Shown here: piece after piece, positions 34,368-41,507 of the stretch | Layout: every line of letters begins with the position of its first letter | Position numbering within the stretch: position 1 is the stretch's first letter | Assembly (NCBI GenBank): GCA_049799955.1 | Contig: JBARIW010000142.1 | Location: 29,944-93,943 of the forward strand | Reading direction: 5' to 3' | From: JBGTFE01 sp049799955 | Lineage (GTDB): Bacteria; Acidobacteriota; Blastocatellia; Pyrinomonadales; Pyrinomonadaceae | Length of the DNA: 64,000 nucleotides | Notes under the pieces: model-generated | What the model was told of the DNA's origin: nothing | What the model saw: only the letters and a program-made list of their open reading frames with translations | Database searches by the model: none | Made by a program: the position numbers and the translations under genes

Positions 34368-35558
34368 ATGATTCGATTCAAACAAATTTGTCTTGGAATT
34401 CTACTCATTTTATCTGTCAGCCAGATTATGCTGGCGCAGGTTTATGATGAGAAAGAATTCAATAAATACAAATGGGATAAGTTTGATTTTACAAAGAAAA
34501 AAGTTACCAAAGCGCAGCTCGATAAACTGAAATATGAAACGGACGATACTGAGACGACGGACGAGCTGGCGATTTTAAGAGGCATTGTTTTCGGCAAGCG
34601 CGGGCGTATTTTCAAAGAGCGTTCGATTCAGGATTATCTGGAAAAACAATCTTGGTACAATCCGAATCCGAATTTCAAAAATTCGATGCTGACGCCGGTG
34701 GAGCGCGCCAATCTCGATTTGATTCGGATGGCTGAAGCCGAACGTCATAACTACGTTCAGCCGGGCGATTTGCGTTATTGGAAAGACAAGGAAATTCCAG
34801 AGGACAAGCTTTTTGCCGAATCGGCGGCTGACTGGCAGGTGATGCTTGCCGAAGTCGAAGCCGTTCACGGTAAAGTTTTTACCGACCAGGAATGGCTGCA
34901 AAAATATTTCGACGAGCGTTACTGGTACAAGCGAAATGCGAAATACACACCGGCGCTTTTGAACGAAATCGAGCGAAAAAACCTCGAAAATATCAGCTCG
35001 CAAAAAGAGGCGACGCACAAAACGGCGGTTTCGGTCGGCGATATGGACAAATTTCAAAATGTCCTTTTGACCCGTGAATTGCTCAAAGACGTATCGATGA
35101 ACGATTTGCGGATGATGCGTTTCGAGTTTTACGCGCGCCGCGGGCGCAGGTATTCGACGCCGGGTTTTGCGCAGACTTTTGAATGGCGCGACTGGTATAA
35201 GCCGATAAAAAATCAGAAACTCGTCAAGCTCAATAAAATCGAGGAACAAAACGTCAAGCTTCTCGAAGAAATGGAAGCCGGGTGGCGCGAATATCTCGCT
35301 ACCGAAGAGATTACGGAAGAAATGCTCTGGGGCTTGTTCGTCGAAGATTTACGCGTTTTGCGAAACGAAATTTATGCGCGCCAAGGTCGTGTTTTCAAAG
35401 ATAAGGAGTTGCAAAAATACTTCGAAGCGCAAAGCTGGTATAAGCCGAATCCTGATTTCAAAGACGAGATGCTGAACGAAAAGCAGTATAAAAATCTTGC
35501 GATTATCAGGGACGCCGAAGCGAATGCGCTAAGCAAGATGGTTCGCGTCGAAGGCTGA
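34368..35558 (+). CDS. Secreted YARHG-domain protein
   Basis: 396 residues. Signal peptide (KQICLGILLILSVSQIMLAQ). Four YARHG-like repeats follow, the clearest at the C-terminus (DLRVLRNEIYARQGRVFKDK and SWYKPNPDFKDEMLNEKQ), with others at about 60-115 (LRGIVFGKRGRIF, SWYNPNPNFK), 140-200 and 225-285 (MMRFEFYARRGRRY). YARHG domains are extracellular modules of unclear function, often on peptidases or lipoproteins; no other domain is seen here. The AAAGGAGAAAG site before the ATG is strong. Confidence 0.9.
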   Translation: MIRFKQICLGILLILSVSQIMLAQVYDEKEFNKYKWDKFDFTKKKVTKAQLDKLKYETDDTETTDELAILRGIVFGKRGRIFKERSIQDYLEKQSWYNPNPNFKNSMLTPVERANLDLIRMAEAERHNYVQPGDLRYWKDKEIPEDKLFAESAADWQVMLAEVEAVHGKVFTDQEWLQKYFDERYWYKRNAKYTPALLNEIERKNLENISSQKEATHKTAVSVGDMDKFQNVLLTRELLKDVSMNDLRMMRFEFYARRGRRYSTPGFAQTFEWRDWYKPIKNQKLVKLNKIEEQNVKLLEEMEAGWREYLATEEITEEMLWGLFVEDLRVLRNEIYARQGRVFKDKELQKYFEAQSWYKPNPDFKDEMLNEKQYKNLAIIRDAEANALSKMVRVEG

Positions 35559-35601
35559 TAAAGCTAAAATCTAAGTTCCGCGTGCCGGAACTCCGAACAG
35601 A

Positions 35602-35671
35602 AGGTAGTAGGTAATAGGTAACAGGTAATTGGTTTTTTACTAATTACCGATTACTTATTACCTATTACTTT
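35602..35671. repeat. Heptamer hairpin, unit GGTAATA
   Basis: Left arm 35602-35632 (GGTAGTA, GGTAATA, GGTAACA, GGTAATT) and right arm 35640-35671 (ATTACCG, ATTACTT, ATTACCT, ATTACTT). It sits between the YARHG gene and the J-domain gene; the right arm runs into the J-domain promoter. A degenerate copy of the same family lies at 37683-37738. Confidence 0.93.
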
Positions 35672-35672
35672 T

Positions 35673-35683
35673 TATGCTAATAT
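35673..35683 (+). promoter_or_regulatory. Extended -10 promoter candidate for J-domain gene
   Basis: TATGCTAATAT: a TGC extension before TAATAT at 35678-35683, 9 bases before the ATG region. The right arm of the heptamer hairpin supplies whatever occupies the -35 position. Confidence 0.35.
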
Positions 35684-35691
35684 TTTGAACT

Positions 35692-36507
35692 ATGAATGTG
35701 CTCGCGCCCGAAGAAATCGAATTGAATAAAAAGCGCAAAGTTCTTGAACGCTTAAAAGACCGGCTTGCCGACAGCGAAGAGGAAATGACGGATTTGCGCA
35801 CCGAGCTTGAACAGTTTGAGGCGCAGTACACGATGGAAGTCGGCAGGCTTTACGCCGCATTGGACGAAATCGAGGCGCAGATTGCCGAAGAAGAAGTAAA
35901 GCTCGTGCCGGACGACGAGGAAATCAAAAAACGCGCCGAGGAATTAAGAAAACGCGCCGAAGAATCAGCCGCCAATGCCGAAGGCGAATGGGAAAATTGC
36001 TCAAATAAATGGCAGCCGACCGCCGAAGCGAAAAAGGCTTATCATAATTTAGCCAGAATAATTCATCCCGATTTGGCGCTCGATAAAGTTGAAAAGGAAC
36101 GCCGTCACGGTTTGATGGCGAAATTGAACGACGCTTATTCGGCGGGCGACCAGAATCTTTTAAACAAGCTCGTCGAAGATTTCCGCGATTCGCCAGATAT
36201 GATAAAAGGCGATTCCGTCGGCGACGAGCTTGTTCGCGCTATTCGGCAGATTTGGCAAATCAGAAATCGCCTCAAGGAATTAAAAGAAGAAAAGCTCATC
36301 GCCGAGCTTTCCGAGCTTTTCACGCTCTGGGAAAAGGTGCGCGCGGAGATGCTCGAAGGCAGAAATCTGCTCAAACAAATGGCTGGACGAACGAAAACGC
36401 AGATTCTAAAATCGGAACGCCGCCTCGCAACTCTGCGTAATCTCAATGAAGCGCAGGAAGAATACGTGAAAGACCGCTTCGGAATGGACATCTCGGCTTT
36501 TCGCTAA
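35692..36507 (+). CDS. J-domain protein with N-terminal coiled coil
   Basis: 271 residues. A coiled coil fills residues 10-100; the J-like region about 110-150 contains the HPD tripeptide (125-127) in AYHNLARIIHPDLAL. A helical tail follows (ELVRAIRQIWQIRNRLKEL and more). HPD is needed to stimulate DnaK, so it may recruit Hsp70 to a coiled-coil-bound client. Non-canonical, because the J domain is internal rather than N-terminal. It precedes the zinc-ribbon protein. Confidence 0.8.
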   Translation: MNVLAPEEIELNKKRKVLERLKDRLADSEEEMTDLRTELEQFEAQYTMEVGRLYAALDEIEAQIAEEEVKLVPDDEEIKKRAEELRKRAEESAANAEGEWENCSNKWQPTAEAKKAYHNLARIIHPDLALDKVEKERRHGLMAKLNDAYSAGDQNLLNKLVEDFRDSPDMIKGDSVGDELVRAIRQIWQIRNRLKELKEEKLIAELSELFTLWEKVRAEMLEGRNLLKQMAGRTKTQILKSERRLATLRNLNEAQEEYVKDRFGMDISAFR

Positions 36508-36586
36508 TAAATAATTGATAATTGATAATTGATAATGAAAGCCAGTTCTTAATTATCAATTATCAATTATCAATTATCAATTATTT
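36507..36586. repeat. Heptamer hairpin, unit AATTGAT
   Basis: Left arm 36507-36536 with four AATTGAT-type units and right arm 36549-36586 with five ATCAATT units. It starts at the stop codon of the J-domain gene and ends 6 bases before the ATG of the next gene. Confidence 0.95.
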
Positions 36587-36591
36587 AACCT

Positions 36592-37689
36592 ATGCAAAAC
36601 GCACCTGAAATAAATAAAGAAAACGTCAATCGCTTTTTATGCGAAAACTGCGGCGCGAATATGGTTTTTGACGCCAAATCGGGAAAGCTCGCCTGTCCTT
36701 TTTGCGGGCATTCGCAGGAAGTCGTGGCGGACGGCGTGGTGGAAGAACGCTCTTACGAGGAATTTCTGCAAAAGGGAATGCGGAATCTTCAGCCGATGGC
36801 GCTGGACGCGATGCAGGTAAACTGCACAAGCTGCGGCGCGATTGTGCAGTTTACGCCGCCCGAAACGGCGACCGTCTGCGATTTTTGCGGCGCGAAGATT
36901 GTCGCGCAGCCGAAATCAGCCGACCCGCTGGTTGCGCCCGAAGGCGTTTTGCCTTTTTCGGTTACGGAGCAGACGGCGAACGCGAATTATAAAACGTGGC
37001 TTTCGTCGCTCTGGTTCGCGCCTTCAAAACTAAAGACTATGGCGCAAGCCGGACGGATGAGCAGCATCTACATTCCGTATTGGACTTACGACGCTTTTAC
37101 GCAAAGCCGTTACGACGGCGAGCGCGGCGAATATTATTATGTTACGGAAACTTACACGGAAAACAATCAGACGAAAACCAGACAGGTAAGACACACGCGC
37201 TGGTATTCGGCTTCGGGAAACGTCGAGCGCGCATTTGACGACGTTTGTATTCCGGCGACAAAATCTCTGCCCGAAAAATATATCGAGCGGCTCGAACCGT
37301 GGGATTTGCACGAGCTGAAATCCTACGAGCCTGCCTTTCTGTCGGGACACAAAGCGCAGACGTATCAAATCGCTCTGGACGAAGGCTTCGAGCTTTTCAA
37401 AACGCGCGCCTACAACGTGATTTACGAAGACGCGCGCGCGGACATCGGCGGCGACGAACAGCGCGTTCACGATATAAACACCAATTATTCCGACGTTACC
37501 TTCAAACATCTTCTGCTCCCGATTTACGCGGGCGCATACAATTTCGGCGGCAAAGTCTTCCAAATCGTCGTCAACGGCAGAACCGGCGAAGTTCAGGGCG
37601 AACGCCCGTACAGTTGGCTGAAAATCGCCGCGCTCGTCATTTCGATAATTATCGCGCTCTTGATTTTGTTCGCGGTCTTTAAGAAATAG
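36592..37689 (+). CDS. Double zinc-ribbon membrane protein
   Basis: 365 residues. Two zinc ribbons: Cys17/Cys20/Cys35/Cys38 and Cys78/Cys81/Cys96/Cys99. A large domain follows (about 115-335; AGRMSSIYIPYWTYDAF, HTRWYSASGNVERAFDD). A single membrane span is near the C-terminus (LKIAALVISIIIALLILFAV). Similar proteins are often mislabelled as primosomal-replication helicase; there is no helicase motif. The ribbons face the cytoplasm if the tail is inserted as predicted. Function unknown. Confidence 0.85.
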   Translation: MQNAPEINKENVNRFLCENCGANMVFDAKSGKLACPFCGHSQEVVADGVVEERSYEEFLQKGMRNLQPMALDAMQVNCTSCGAIVQFTPPETATVCDFCGAKIVAQPKSADPLVAPEGVLPFSVTEQTANANYKTWLSSLWFAPSKLKTMAQAGRMSSIYIPYWTYDAFTQSRYDGERGEYYYVTETYTENNQTKTRQVRHTRWYSASGNVERAFDDVCIPATKSLPEKYIERLEPWDLHELKSYEPAFLSGHKAQTYQIALDEGFELFKTRAYNVIYEDARADIGGDEQRVHDINTNYSDVTFKHLLLPIYAGAYNFGGKVFQIVVNGRTGEVQGERPYSWLKIAALVISIIIALLILFAVFKK

Positions 37690-37738
37690 GTAATAGGGAA
37701 GTTTCGTTTCACGGGCTGTTACCTGTTTCTTATCACCG
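37683..37738. repeat. Degenerate heptamer hairpin, unit AGGTAAT
   Basis: Left arm 37683-37700 and right arm 37717-37738 are imperfect inverted copies with GGTAATA-like 7-nt spacing. It includes the TAG stop of the zinc-ribbon gene. A direct repeat of GTTTCACGGG also sits here. Confidence 0.5.
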
Positions 37739-37832
37739 TTTCACGGGTTAAACGTTACATACTGCGGGTCGGACGCCTGACCGTAAGGTTCGTTCGATTT
37801 GTAAAGCTGAATCTAACGCTCCAGCTGCTTTC

Positions 37833-37877
37833 AAAAATAAAACGGGCGCGAAATTTACCCGCGCCCGTTTTATTTTT
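37833..37877. terminator. Bidirectional rho-independent terminator
   Basis: Stem of about 18 bp: 37833-37850 (AAAAATAAAACGGGCGCG) with 37860-37877, loop of 9, A-run and T-run on the two sides. It lies between converging genes (37689 and 37898). Confidence 0.95.
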
Positions 37878-37897
37878 GATTGAAAATCCAGCTATTG

Positions 37898-38740
37898 CTA
37901 TCTGTTTCCGCCCGCGCCGCTGACGATTTTTGAGCTGACGATTTTGCCTGCCGAATCGAGAACGACTTCGACGATGCCGCCGCTCGAATCCTGAAGGCGT
38001 CGGACGGTTTGTCCCGCGCTGTTGGTCGTTTCGCCGACGACTTTCAAGCCGGTCGCCGCCGTGTCGAGAACCGAGCCGATGGTTTTTTGGTTGACGACTT
38101 TCCCGGTCGTGTCGAGCGTTTTCTCGACGATATTTCCGGTCGTGTCGAGCGTTCGCTGAACGGTTTGACCGAGCGTGTTTATCGTCTGGCTGAGAACGCC
38201 GCCGGGTTGTAATGCAGTATTTGCAACGTTTCCGACCGTGTTGACCGTATTATCAACCGTCGTCAGAAGCTTTTCGAGAATCTGCGGGTTGCGGTCAATC
38301 GTCGTCAAAGTGCGGTCGATAATATTCGCTACATTGTCGAGCCTGACTTTGAGCAATACTTCCGCCTTGACGCCTTTGATGGTTAATTTCACCTTGTCGA
38401 TACCGACATCCGCGCCCGCCGAAAGCTGCAAAAGATTGGCGAGCCGCGCGTCGAGCGAAACCTTTGCGCGGAGATTTTCGACTTCGAGCGTTATCTCGTC
38501 AACCGAAAGATTCGGCACGTCGAGAAGAACATCCGGGTCGCCCGTTTTTGCTTCGGTTTGCCTGCGCTGCGTCGATTCCTGCTGCCGCTTCTGCTCGTCC
38601 GCCGTAAGCGGACGAACGGTCGGAACAGGCGTCGGTTTGACCGTTGCCGAATTGGAATTAATCGTCGCCTGCGCGTTAACCGCGAGGCACAGTAAAATGT
38701 TAGTTAATAAAAGTAATCCTATTTTTAGTGTTTTTTTCAC
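37898..38740 (-). CDS. Secreted protein with repeated Gly/Thr-Asp motif C-terminus
   Basis: 280 residues from GTG 38740, which has a strong AGGAGGG site 8 bases upstream; a longer open frame starts at a TTG in the heptamer repeat. Signal peptide VKKTLKIGLLLLTNILLCLA. A conserved-looking core holds LSAGADVGIDKVKLTIKGVK followed by AEVLLKVRLDNVANII. The C-terminal half repeats LDTTGNIVEK, LDTTGKVVNQ and LDSAGKIVSS, a short beta repeat ending GGIVEVVLDSAGKIV. Envelope protein of unknown function; related to the neighbouring gene products at 38894 and 39230 in the core motif. Confidence 0.85.
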   Translation of the reverse strand: MKKTLKIGLLLLTNILLCLAVNAQATINSNSATVKPTPVPTVRPLTADEQKRQQESTQRRQTEAKTGDPDVLLDVPNLSVDEITLEVENLRAKVSLDARLANLLQLSAGADVGIDKVKLTIKGVKAEVLLKVRLDNVANIIDRTLTTIDRNPQILEKLLTTVDNTVNTVGNVANTALQPGGVLSQTINTLGQTVQRTLDTTGNIVEKTLDTTGKVVNQKTIGSVLDTAATGLKVVGETTNSAGQTVRRLQDSSGGIVEVVLDSAGKIVSSKIVSGAGGNR

Positions 38741-38758
38741 TTTCTCCCTCCTTGTTAA

Positions 38759-38907
38759 TTGAAAATTCAAAATTCAAAATTTAAGATTCAAAATTTAAGA
38801 CTCAAGATTTAAGACTCAAAATTTAAGATTTAAGATTCAAGATTGGGAATGCTGTTTTCTAATCTTGAATCTTGAATTTTGAATCTTGAATTTTCAATCC
38901 TGAATCT
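38759..38907. repeat. Heptamer hairpin, unit AAATTCA/AAGATTC
   Basis: Left arm 38759-38845 (about twelve units such as AAGATTC, AAGACTC, AAAATTC) and right arm 38859-38907 (GAATCTT, GAATTTT). It fills the gap between two minus-strand secreted protein genes; the right arm overlaps the end of the 38894 gene's stop region. Confidence 0.94.
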
Positions 38908-39205
38908 TTGCTCTAATCTTTTCGAGCGAAGCGCGGAAGCGTACGTTTCCCGTGATTCCGCGCAAAGTTAAAGTAATATTTGGGGCGCGAACCGACGCGC
39001 CGACGCGCACCGTTACGCCGGTTTTGTCGTCGCCGGCTTCAACCTGCGTCGAGCGTTCGTAGTTCGTTTCGGTAATGCGCTCGTCTGTAATGTTCAGTGT
39101 AAAATTCTCGTCCGCCTGCGTTTTGTCCTGCGCGTCTGCCGTAAAGGCGAATGCGAGGAAAAACAAAACGAAAAGACCGAATCTCTGAGCCGTAAAGCCG
39201 TTCAT
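38894..39205 (-). CDS. Small secreted protein of unknown function
   Basis: 103 residues, signal peptide (RFGLFVLFFLAFAFTADAQ). The C-terminus RVGASVRAPNITLTLRGITG then NVRFRASLEKIRAKI resembles the core of the neighbour at 37898 (LTIKGVK...LLKVRLDNVANII). An AGGAG ribosome site lies before the ATG. Second gene of a three-gene secreted-protein run on the minus strand. Confidence 0.8.
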   Translation of the reverse strand: MNGFTAQRFGLFVLFFLAFAFTADAQDKTQADENFTLNITDERITETNYERSTQVEAGDDKTGVTVRVGASVRAPNITLTLRGITGNVRFRASLEKIRAKIQD

Positions 39206-39229
39206 AATCTTTCTCCTTTTCTTTAAATA

Positions 39230-39658
39230 TTATTGGTTAGGCGGCTTTACCGTCCCGATTGGTTGATTGTCCGTCGGTTTTGCGTCTTCGGTCGGCGGAT
39301 TCGGTTCGTCGAGCGTTTCGAGAACGATGCGCTGAATTTCCGAAAAGCGGCTGTAGATTCTGAGGCGTATGCCGATGTCTCGGTAAACTACGCCCGGCTG
39401 AACTTCGGCGGGAAGATTTTCGCGGTCTGCTTCCCAGACGGTCCGGCGCGTTTTAGTTCCCGGAAATTCGACCGTCGGCGTCGGCACGATTTCCATTTTC
39501 AGCTCTTTCGCCCGGATGGTTGCCGTTATTACGATGTCGGAGTTTTCCTCGTTCGCGTCGTCCGTTATTTGATTTATAGTTGAATTTGTTGTCTGCGCGG
39601 AGACAGAGAGACATAGAAACAAAACGCAGATTGCGCCGGAAAAGAAGTATTTTTTCAT
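39230..39658 (-). CDS. Small secreted protein of unknown function
   Basis: 142 residues from ATG 39658, chosen for the AAGGTGGG site 6-7 bases upstream. Signal peptide KKYFFSGAICVLFLCLSVSAQ, then a beta-rich part (IVITATIRAKELKMEIVPTP) ending GIRLRIYSRFSEIQRIVLETL, which has the same basic-strand pattern as the two downstream proteins. First gene of the run. Pro/Asp-rich tail. Confidence 0.8.
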   Translation of the reverse strand: MKKYFFSGAICVLFLCLSVSAQTTNSTINQITDDANEENSDIVITATIRAKELKMEIVPTPTVEFPGTKTRRTVWEADRENLPAEVQPGVVYRDIGIRLRIYSRFSEIQRIVLETLDEPNPPTEDAKPTDNQPIGTVKPPNQ

Positions 39659-39978
39659 AACCCACCTTGTTCGCCTGATTATTAAAACCAAAACCTTGAA
39701 TTTAGAATAGCAAACCGAACTGTTTTAGTAAATAGATTCTTAAAATCGGTTGGTAGTTTTATTTGCGTTGCTCTGTTGTGCGCTTTCAGCGCGTGTCTCG
39801 CAATCCTTTTTCAGCCTCACAAATGTCTGGATAATATCGCTTTTTTATAGCATGGACTATAGACGGCAAAGGGCGTATGCTTAAAGAGTATAGAGTTTAG
39901 CTAACTTTCTTCTCAGCTTCTTCGGAATTTGCCGAACCGCCTGAAATCCGCAGCTAGGTTTTCAAAGGAAAAATCGTT
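39659..39978. other. Intergenic region (320 bp), divergent
   Basis: Upstream of both a minus-strand secreted-protein gene and the STAS gene. I see a small TTCGG-n6-CCGAA palindrome near 39920-39945 and an AAAGGA ribosome site before the STAS ATG, but no clear promoter pair and no RNA gene. Confidence 0.4.
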
Positions 39979-40356
39979 ATGAGTAATCTTAATATCACGC
40001 AACGCCGGAGCGATTCGGTCGTTATTTTGGATTTACAGGGTAAAATAAAGCTTGGCGAAGATAATCTCGCACTCCATCAAACTCTCCGCCGTCTTGTCGA
40101 GGAAGGCGAAAAGAAAATTCTGCTGAATCTGGCAGGTGTTTCCAATATTGATTCGAGCGGTTTGGGCGAGCTGATTGCGGGGTATGCAACTCTGCAAAAA
40201 AACGGCGGAGATTTGAAACTCCTTAATCTGACCGAGCGCGTCAGCGAGATAATGATGATAACCAAGCTTCTCACGGTTTTTGACGCTTTTGACGACGAGG
40301 CACAGGCAATCGGAAGCTTCAAAAGTGAAACGGAAATGAGCGAAGCATCTGCCTGA
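39979..40356 (+). CDS. STAS-domain anti-sigma factor antagonist
   Basis: 125 residues. SpoIIAA-like STAS fold: VVILDLQGKIKLGEDNLALH, KKILLNLAGVSNIDSSGLGE with the phosphorylatable Ser pair 59/60, and LLTVFDAFDDE at the C-terminus. In this family dephosphorylated antagonist binds an anti-sigma kinase to free a sigma factor; neither partner is adjacent here. First gene of a three-gene run. Confidence 0.9.
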   Translation: MSNLNITQRRSDSVVILDLQGKIKLGEDNLALHQTLRRLVEEGEKKILLNLAGVSNIDSSGLGELIAGYATLQKNGGDLKLLNLTERVSEIMMITKLLTVFDAFDDEAQAIGSFKSETEMSEASA

Positions 40357-40366
40357 TTGAGAACAG

Positions 40367-40855
40367 ATGACGATAATAAATTTTTTAATAAACGAAAGTC
40401 TGATTGACGCCGAACTCGCTCTGGGCAAAGCGACAAGCGATAATATCGTCGAGCTTTGCCGGAATTATCTCAAACTGCTGACCGAATATCGCGACCAGCT
40501 TTACGACCTTCGCGGAATGCCGGAAATAAATATCAAACAATCGTCATTGGGGCGCGAGCTAATCGAGCAGGCGAGAAAAGCGGTTCGCGCCGCAGTAGAA
40601 ATTACCGTCCGCGAGCGCAACGAAACTGAGTCTTTGCTCGAATCTTTCACGACAATCAACGGGCATGAAGCGGCGGAAACATTCAATCAGCTGAAATATA
40701 AAGGTTCTGACGGTTGGGAAATGCGCGCCGGTGGAGTTCGATTTAAAAACGGCGTTGATGATAAACCGATGCCGGTTCAGGAAGCGGTCGATTTGGCGGG
40801 ACAGCTTCGCCGCGATGCTTACGTGGCAAATAAAATTACTTTTTTGAGGAAATAA
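40367..40855 (+). CDS. Conserved-looking cytoplasmic protein of unknown function
   Basis: 162 residues, no signal or membrane span. Helical N-terminal half (YLKLLTEYRDQLYDLRGMP) followed by a mixed domain (FNQLKYKGSDGWEMRAGGVR, MPVQEAVDLAGQLRRDAYV). It starts 10 bases after the STAS stop and is followed 1 base later by the zinc-finger protein, so the three share an operon. Not recognised. Confidence 0.75.
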   Translation: MTIINFLINESLIDAELALGKATSDNIVELCRNYLKLLTEYRDQLYDLRGMPEINIKQSSLGRELIEQARKAVRAAVEITVRERNETESLLESFTTINGHEAAETFNQLKYKGSDGWEMRAGGVRFKNGVDDKPMPVQEAVDLAGQLRRDAYVANKITFLRK

Positions 40856-40856
40856 A

Positions 40857-41111
40857 ATGAAGAGTCAAACGGCAAAAAGTTACGCGCCGGGAAAATGCGC
40901 TTGGTGCGAAGGAACAGGCACACGGGACGTAGCGCCCGGAATGCCGGCTTCATGCATTGTCTGCGGCGGAAAAGGACACACTTCGGTCGCTCAGCCTGCG
41001 ACTGAGTGCCGTCAATGCGAGGGCAACGGAAGACGCGTTAATAATACAAGAGCGTGTCTGACCTGTGCGGGAACCGGATGGGAACACATTTCAGCCGCGG
41101 CAGCAAAATAA
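40857..41111 (+). CDS. DnaJ-type CxxC zinc-finger protein
   Basis: 84 residues with four CxxCxGxG-like motifs: Cys14/17, Cys33/36, Cys51/54 and Cys67/70, the pattern of the DnaJ cysteine-rich domain with two zinc centres. There is no J domain or substrate-binding domain, so it is a stand-alone zinc-finger (thiol-disulfide or protein-binding) module. It is coupled to the upstream gene (stop and ATG separated by one base). Confidence 0.85.
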   Translation: MKSQTAKSYAPGKCAWCEGTGTRDVAPGMPASCIVCGGKGHTSVAQPATECRQCEGNGRRVNNTRACLTCAGTGWEHISAAAAK

Positions 41112-41507
41112 AATATGAAATAAGCAGCTAAAATTATTAATAACGAAATTAATATAACAGACGATAAAATGCCGGGAACGAATTCGATTTTCAGAACATC
41201 GTTAACGCGCGTCTCCGGCAGAAACAGTTCAATCATGGCGCGGATTCGCGCATAATTGCCGGTTGATTTAAACATAAAAACACGACCATCGCGGTCGAAG
41301 AAATCAAACAGGATTTAATCACTTTCCACCTTATCCCGAAAAAAGTCAGGCAGCTTTATTAAATTTCCCAATTCCAACAACTTACAAAGAATAATTATTT
41401 AAACGCAAACATTGAAATTTTAGTCGTTTGGGAGTATTTTTAACCACAGCAGGTTTTTCCGCCTGCCGTTCATTCCAATTTACTGCAAACAGGAGGTTAA
41501 GTATTCG
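41112..41507. other. Intergenic region (396 bp) before TonB receptor
   Basis: AT-rich with a GCAGG/CCTGC hairpin at about 41450-41467 and an AGGAGGTT site 10 bases before the receptor ATG (41508). A hydrophobic minus-strand frame extends through 41104-41275 but has no ribosome site and overlaps the zinc-finger gene. No RNA gene seen. Confidence 0.4.

Noticed and set aside
38741..38770. Longer start of the 37898 protein
   Set aside because: The upstream TTG lies in a repeat arm, and GTG 38740 has a strong AGGAGGG site before it.
41012..41275. Minus-strand 87-residue hydrophobic ORF
   Set aside because: Has one strong hydrophobic segment but overlaps the zinc-finger gene by 100 bp and lacks a ribosome site. 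A small membrane protein is possible but unsupported.
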